Below, piece by piece: positions 59,780-64,000 of a stretch of 64,000 bases of DNA. A program made the translations under genes and the position numbers. Every line of letters begins with the position of its first letter. Position 1 is the first letter of the stretch. Source of the stretch: Pedobacter rhodius (GTDB lineage: Bacteria; Bacteroidota; Bacteroidia; Sphingobacteriales; Sphingobacteriaceae); NCBI RefSeq assembly GCF_027213645.1, contig NZ_JAPWGL010000003.1, positions 1 through 64,000 of the forward strand. Reading direction: 5' to 3'. The notes beneath the pieces were generated by a model that saw only the letters and a list, made by a program, of their open reading frames with translations, did not search any database and was not told where the DNA came from.

Positions 59780-60688
59780 ATGAGTAATTTCGCCATCGAA
59801 ACGGTAGGTTTAAATTATAACTTCGGCAACCAAACCGTAGTTAAAGATTTATCGCTACAAGTACCAACAGGTAGCATTTATGGTTTTTTAGGCCCGAACG
59901 GCGCCGGCAAAACCACTACCATAAAGATACTGTTAAACCTGCTCCAGTCGCCTGCTGATCAGGTTTTTGTTTTTGGTAAAGAAATTAACAGCAACAGAAT
60001 TGCCACTTTAAAACGGGTAGGTGCTTTAGTAGAGCAGCCTGCCATTTATGGCCATTTAACCGGAAAAGAAAATCTTATCAATCGCTGTATCCTTTTGGGC
60101 ATAAGAAAAAGCAAATCCGATGAAATGCTTGCGCTTGTTGGCCTAACCGAAGCTGCGAATAAAAAATCGAATAAATACTCTTTGGGTATGAAACAAAGAC
60201 TGGGCATCGCCTTAGCGCTTGTTTCAGATCCTGAGCTTTTATTATTAGATGAACCCACCAATGGCTTAGACCCGAATGGCATCATCGAAGTTCGTAATCT
60301 GATGATAGATTTAGCGACGAAACATAAGAAAACCATTTTGGTTTCAAGCCATTTGTTAGCCGAAATCGAGCGCACTGCAACACATGTAGGCATCATAAAT
60401 AAAGGACAACTATTATTTCAGGGCACCATAAATGAGCTGCACCTGCTCAGCAAACCAATGCTGGAAATTGAAATAGATAATATTGAGCATGCGGCAGAAT
60501 TTTTAGCTAATTCGGGTTATCAAATTGCAGACCAAACTGATAAAAAAATCCTTATCCCCTATACCTCGTCAAAAGATAGCGGAACCATAAATACACTTTT
60601 AATTCAAAATGGATTTACTGTTTCCAGTCTTTATCAACAAAGAAAAGATTTAGAAAACCTGTTTCTTGATATCACTAAAAATAATTAA
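59780..60688 (+). CDS. ABC transporter ATP-binding protein (BcrA/LanF-like)
   Basis: This gene encodes 302 residues. Walker A GPNGAGKTTTIKILL at about 40, signature NKYSLGMKQRLGIALALV (LGMKQR variant), Walker B LLLLDEPTNGLDPNGIIEVR and the switch His in VSSHLLAEIERT. The C-terminal 80 residues are the extension typical of ABC-2 exporters of the bacitracin/lantibiotic self-protection type. It energises the permease encoded two bases downstream. Confidence 0.94.
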   Translation: MSNFAIETVGLNYNFGNQTVVKDLSLQVPTGSIYGFLGPNGAGKTTTIKILLNLLQSPADQVFVFGKEINSNRIATLKRVGALVEQPAIYGHLTGKENLINRCILLGIRKSKSDEMLALVGLTEAANKKSNKYSLGMKQRLGIALALVSDPELLLLDEPTNGLDPNGIIEVRNLMIDLATKHKKTILVSSHLLAEIERTATHVGIINKGQLLFQGTINELHLLSKPMLEIEIDNIEHAAEFLANSGYQIADQTDKKILIPYTSSKDSGTINTLLIQNGFTVSSLYQQRKDLENLFLDITKNN

Positions 60689-60690
60689 CC

Positions 60691-61488
60691 ATGCGCTCAT
60701 TATACATTTCTTTAGTTTCCGAATTTTACAAATCGAGAAAAACACTTGCCTTTTGGGCGGCTATTTTACTTCCCGTAATTATTTGCAGCCTGGTTACATT
60801 TGGTTTTTATTCAAATTCCGAAAAGCTGGTTAAGATGAATTACCCGGGAATGCTACTTTGGGTACAATATATTGGCGCTACTTTAAATGTTATGGGCATG
60901 CTTATTATGCCTTTTTACGTCATATTTATGGCTTTTTCAGTCAATAATATCGAACATAAAAACGATACCTGGAAAACACTTTTTGCACAGCCTTTAAATA
61001 AATTTTCTATTTATGCGGCCAAATATTTATATGCGATTTTACTTATATTAATCTGCCTGTTCTTATTTGCAGCATTATCTTTCAGTTTCGGGCACTTGTT
61101 ACAGGCACTGGTTCCAAAGCTTTCATTCAACCAGTACAATCCATCAACATTCTTAATAAGTTCTTATACAAAACTGTTTCTGTCATCACTGGGCATTTTA
61201 TCACTTCAATTTATAATCAGCTTAATCTGGGCGGATTTCCTGAAACCAATGGGCATAGGTTTCGTCGGAACGATTATGGGCATTGTAACGGCTGCTTTAA
61301 AGTGGCAATATGCCTATTTAATTCCTTACAGCCTGCCGGCTTTAGCCTTGCAGGTTACCAGGGTTAAAAAAGGTGGCGATCCCTTAGATTTTGAAATCTT
61401 TACGCGCGAAATATGGACAAGCTTAATTTACGCAGCAGTGCTATTTACAATAGGTTATTTCATCGTTTCAAAAAAAAGCATTAAATAA
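60691..61488 (+). CDS. ABC-2 type permease
   Basis: This gene encodes 265 residues with six predicted membrane helices (for example TLAFWAAILLPVIICSLVTF, MLIMPFYVIFMAFSVNNIEH, LIYAAVLFTIGYFIVS). NIEHKNDTWKTLFAQPLNKF is the usual first cytoplasmic loop of the lantibiotic-immunity-like ABC-2 permeases. With the ATPase it probably exports, or removes from the membrane, a hydrophobic peptide or drug. Confidence 0.88.
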   Translation: MRSLYISLVSEFYKSRKTLAFWAAILLPVIICSLVTFGFYSNSEKLVKMNYPGMLLWVQYIGATLNVMGMLIMPFYVIFMAFSVNNIEHKNDTWKTLFAQPLNKFSIYAAKYLYAILLILICLFLFAALSFSFGHLLQALVPKLSFNQYNPSTFLISSYTKLFLSSLGILSLQFIISLIWADFLKPMGIGFVGTIMGIVTAALKWQYAYLIPYSLPALALQVTRVKKGGDPLDFEIFTREIWTSLIYAAVLFTIGYFIVSKKSIK

Positions 61489-61640
61489 CGGTTATAAAAC
61501 GCAAATCTAACAATCAGATATGGCTGCTTTCAGCGATTAAACTAAATGCAACTTAGTTTCGATGTAAAAATATCATTGTAAATCCTTTAAAAGTCTTATA
61601 AAGTTTATTTTTAGGTAAAAAATAACCAACCTAACTAAAA

Positions 61641-63233
61641 ATGATAAAAAGATTTACAACTACAGCATTTGCTTTAGGCATATGCATGTATGCTTTCGCC
61701 CAAGAAGCTCCCGACGCAGCTGTTATATCAAAGATTAGAAAAGAAGGCTTAGAAAATTCCAAGGTAATGGATATTTCATTTAACCTTACAGATGTTAATG
61801 GCCCGCGTTTATCAAATTCACCAGGCTTAAAAAGAGCCCAGGAATGGGCAATGAAACAACTCACTGACTGGGGATTGAAAAATGCGCACTTAGAAGCATG
61901 GGGTACTTTTGGCAAAGGCTGGCAGATAGATAAATACTATGCAGCTACAACATTGCCATATTACCATGCTATTATTGCTTCACCTAAAGCATGGACACCC
62001 GGTACCAATGGTCCGATTAAATCTGATGTGGTATTAATTAAAGCAGATAGTGTTGCCGATTTAGCAAAATACAAAGGCAAATTAGCCGGCAAAATCGTTA
62101 TGATGGATGCAGGTGCACCGTTAACAAGTGGCATCAGACCGGATTTTTCCCGTTATGCAGATACAACTCTAGCAAAAATGGCTGAAGCAAAACCAATGGC
62201 TGGCGGTCAGCGGGGACCACGCCCGGGCGGCGCAAATAACATGATGGCACAAATGATGAAAATGCGTGAAGTTCGTGCGGCAATGAGCGCAATGCTGGTT
62301 GAAGAAAAAGTTGGCCTGATTTTAACTTACGCCCGTGGCGGACAAGGTACTTTCTTTACAAGTAACGGTGCTTCATACGCTTTGGATGCCAAACCTGTTT
62401 CGCCTGAATTAGAGGTTGCAGCGGAAGATTATTTACATATCCTTCGCTTATTACGTGCCGGAAAAACGGTAGAGATTGAGGCTGATATCAAAACTTCATT
62501 TTACAATCAAGACCCGCAAGGTTACAATGTAATTGCGGAAATTCCGGGAACAGATAAAAAACTTAAAGACGAATTGGTGATGATTGGCGGTCACTTTGAT
62601 TCGTGGCATGCCGGTACCGGTGCAACAGACAATGCTGCAGGTTCTGCTGTTATGATGGAAGCCATGCGCATTTTAAAATCGATAGAATTTAAACCAAAAC
62701 GTACCATTCGCATCGCACTCTGGAGCTCTGAAGAACAAGGCTTATTTGGTTCGAGAGGATACGTTGCAAAACATTTCGGCGATCCGAAAACAATGGTTTT
62801 AACACCAGATCAGAAAAAAATCTCTGCTTATTATAACTTAGATAACGGTACGGGAAAAATCAGAGGTGTTTATTTACAAGGTAATGAAGCAGCCGGCCCG
62901 ATTTTTAAAAGCTGGCTAACGCCATTTGCTGATTTAGGCGCAACTACAATTACAGTAAGCAACACGGGCGGTACCGATCACCAGGCCTTTGATGCTGTAG
63001 GTATACCGGGCTTCCAGTTTATTCAGGACCCAATGGACTACAATACCCGTACACACCATAGCAATATGGATACGTATGATAGATTAGTTGAAGATGATTT
63101 AAAACAAGCTGCAACAATTATTGCATCTTTTGTTTACAATACATCGCAACGTGATGCACAAATTCCAAGAAAAGAATTACCAGCTGCACCTGCTGCAGCC
63201 ACAACCGGAACAACTGCTCCGGCACGTAACTAA
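61641..63233 (+). CDS. Secreted M28-family metallopeptidase with PA-like insert
   Basis: This gene encodes 530 residues. Signal peptide to CMYAFA. A PA-like segment is inserted at about 140-290 and contains a Gly/Met-rich stretch (PGGANNMMAQMMKMREVRAA). The di-zinc peptidase core has GGHFDSWHAGTGATDNAAGS (His and Asp ligands), WSSEEQGLFGSRGY (Glu base), NLDNGTGKIRG and GGTDHQAFDAVGIP with the last His. It is a predicted extracytoplasmic aminopeptidase, Q-type (glutamate carboxypeptidase-like). It lies 150 bases after the permease and ends at a terminator. The Gly/Met-rich stretch is odd and could be disordered. Confidence 0.93.
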   Translation: MIKRFTTTAFALGICMYAFAQEAPDAAVISKIRKEGLENSKVMDISFNLTDVNGPRLSNSPGLKRAQEWAMKQLTDWGLKNAHLEAWGTFGKGWQIDKYYAATTLPYYHAIIASPKAWTPGTNGPIKSDVVLIKADSVADLAKYKGKLAGKIVMMDAGAPLTSGIRPDFSRYADTTLAKMAEAKPMAGGQRGPRPGGANNMMAQMMKMREVRAAMSAMLVEEKVGLILTYARGGQGTFFTSNGASYALDAKPVSPELEVAAEDYLHILRLLRAGKTVEIEADIKTSFYNQDPQGYNVIAEIPGTDKKLKDELVMIGGHFDSWHAGTGATDNAAGSAVMMEAMRILKSIEFKPKRTIRIALWSSEEQGLFGSRGYVAKHFGDPKTMVLTPDQKKISAYYNLDNGTGKIRGVYLQGNEAAGPIFKSWLTPFADLGATTITVSNTGGTDHQAFDAVGIPGFQFIQDPMDYNTRTHHSNMDTYDRLVEDDLKQAATIIASFVYNTSQRDAQIPRKELPAAPAAATTGTTAPARN

Positions 63234-63257
63234 AAATCAAATTCTATAAAACAAGAT

Positions 63258-63284
63258 AGGTCCCGATTTTCATCGGGACCTTTT
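63258..63284 (+). terminator. Terminator of the M28 peptidase gene
   Basis: AGGTCCCGA and TCGGGACCT pair around TTTTCA, followed by TTT. The AT-rich stretch 63285-63780 contains a CGGAATTAAAATTCCG palindrome near 63500-63520 and a GGTAATTTTACGG / GGCAATTTTACGG direct repeat near 63690-63725, but no gene. Confidence 0.82.
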
Positions 63285-63780
63285 CTGGATTGTTTTTCAT
63301 AATCCTAACTAAAACTAAAAAGATTTGATCGGCTTAACTGGTAGAAGCTGTCTGAATTGAGGTGTTTGAGAGGCGTGCTGAGGCAGCAATATTGTTATTT
63401 AATTAAAGTTAACCGAATAATAAAGGCGCTTATCATTATAAAAACCCTCACCCGGCTCTGTTTTATTTTATTATAAATTGTTTTGTTTCTAAAACATTTT
63501 CCGGAATTAAAATTCCGCTTTTAAATATTTATTGAGTGGCTTATTAATTAATTAGCTGTTTGGTTTTTGGTAACATTATCTAAAGGATTGGTTAATCGAT
63601 TATATACCTAGATTATGTGGCCTTTTGTTTAATTCAAAAATAAATGGAAAGGACATTAATATTCAGGACTGAAACACCCTTTTTAACAGGGTAATTTTAC
63701 GGTAATTTGAGGGGCAATTTTACGGTTGATAAATCGGGTATTTATCACCAATTTTAAAAGATAAATAGCCCAAACAAATT

Positions 63781-64000
63781 ATGACTGAAAATCCCCTTAA
63801 AAGAGATGGTACAGATAATACCATCCCGTTAGATATTGCAAAGAAAATGACTGCGGCTTTTAGAGAAAGCCAGACAACTGATAAAGGTACTTACACGAAA
63901 GCGGCTTGGTTTCCAGCCAAACAAATTACACAACTTGCTGAAAAAGTGAAATCTTTTGATGGAGATGGCGTTCGGGTTTATTTCGGAAGATATACACAAG
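63781..64000 (+). CDS. Unidentified gene, 5' part only
   Basis: An ATG at 63781 opens a frame that runs off the window after 73 residues. The N-terminus MTENPLKRDGTDNTIPLDIA is hydrophilic, with no signal peptide; KAAWFPAKQITQLAEKV and GDGVRVYFGRYTQ look like an ordered cytoplasmic domain. I do not recognise the family and the C-terminal part is missing. Confidence 0.75.
   Translation, partial: MTENPLKRDGTDNTIPLDIAKKMTAAFRESQTTDKGTYTKAAWFPAKQITQLAEKVKSFDGDGVRVYFGRYTQ

Overview
The window looks like chromosomal DNA of a Bacteroidota bacterium of the Pedobacter / Sphingobacteriaceae type. This rests on low G+C (roughly 38-40%), a SusC/SusD-FecR-ECF sigma locus, many outer-membrane TonB-dependent or CarboxypepD-like barrel proteins, GCKK/SCKK-type lipobox lipoproteins, and at least fifteen copies of the Bacteroidota -7 promoter element TAnnTTTG directly upstream of genes. 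The genus is an inference; no rRNA is present to confirm it.

Layout. 1-8 kb: a lipoprotein and a TonB-receptor-like barrel, then a PadR-PspC envelope-stress pair, a repeat-rich gap and an amino-acid permease. 8-14 kb: a methyltransferase with a damaged 5' end, a UbiA-like membrane protein, two identical tRNA-Val(UAC) genes each with its own terminator, recO, an RND/MMPL exporter and small membrane proteins. 14-19 kb: ileS, a DksA-like gene and lspA in one run. The IleRS has a swapped GIHH signature and an AT-rich in-frame insertion. 19-33 kb: DinB-like protein, met-zincin peptidase, CDGSH protein, Cthe_2159-like beta-helix lipoprotein, several small regulator/transporter pairs (AraC; SDR; MarR-MFS; DoxX-HxlR) and two very basic proteins. 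32.8-42.1 kb: a minus-strand polysaccharide utilisation locus (ECF sigma, FecR, STN-SusC, SusD, PKD surface glycan-binding protein, GH16), probably for beta-1,3-glucan. 42-57 kb: ArsR-type regulator with an Old Yellow Enzyme, pirin, a second ECF sigma with a membrane-anchored barrel-like partner, an Yx(FWY)xxD lipoprotein, HIT, greA, M1 peptidase, OsmC, GNAT, D-2-hydroxyacid dehydrogenase, another barrel protein, NUDIX hydrolase and acyltransferase. 57-61.5 kb: a LytTR response regulator and histidine kinase divergent from a small membrane peptide plus an ABC-2 transporter. 61.6-64 kb: an M28 peptidase and the start of an unidentified gene.

The most notable items are the IleRS with the GIHH signature and an AT-rich insert; helically phased CCGTTnGT-like boxes between the LytTR two-component system and its presumed ABC target; three transcription-factor genes with an identical TAnnTTTG-N4-ATG (apparently leaderless) start; well-formed operators at padR, marR and hxlR/doxX; and several families of dispersed non-coding repeats, one of which abuts the methyltransferase where its start codon should be. 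No CRISPR array, prophage or insertion sequence was seen. Several gene starts were placed at an ATG downstream of longer TTG- or GTG-initiated frames.
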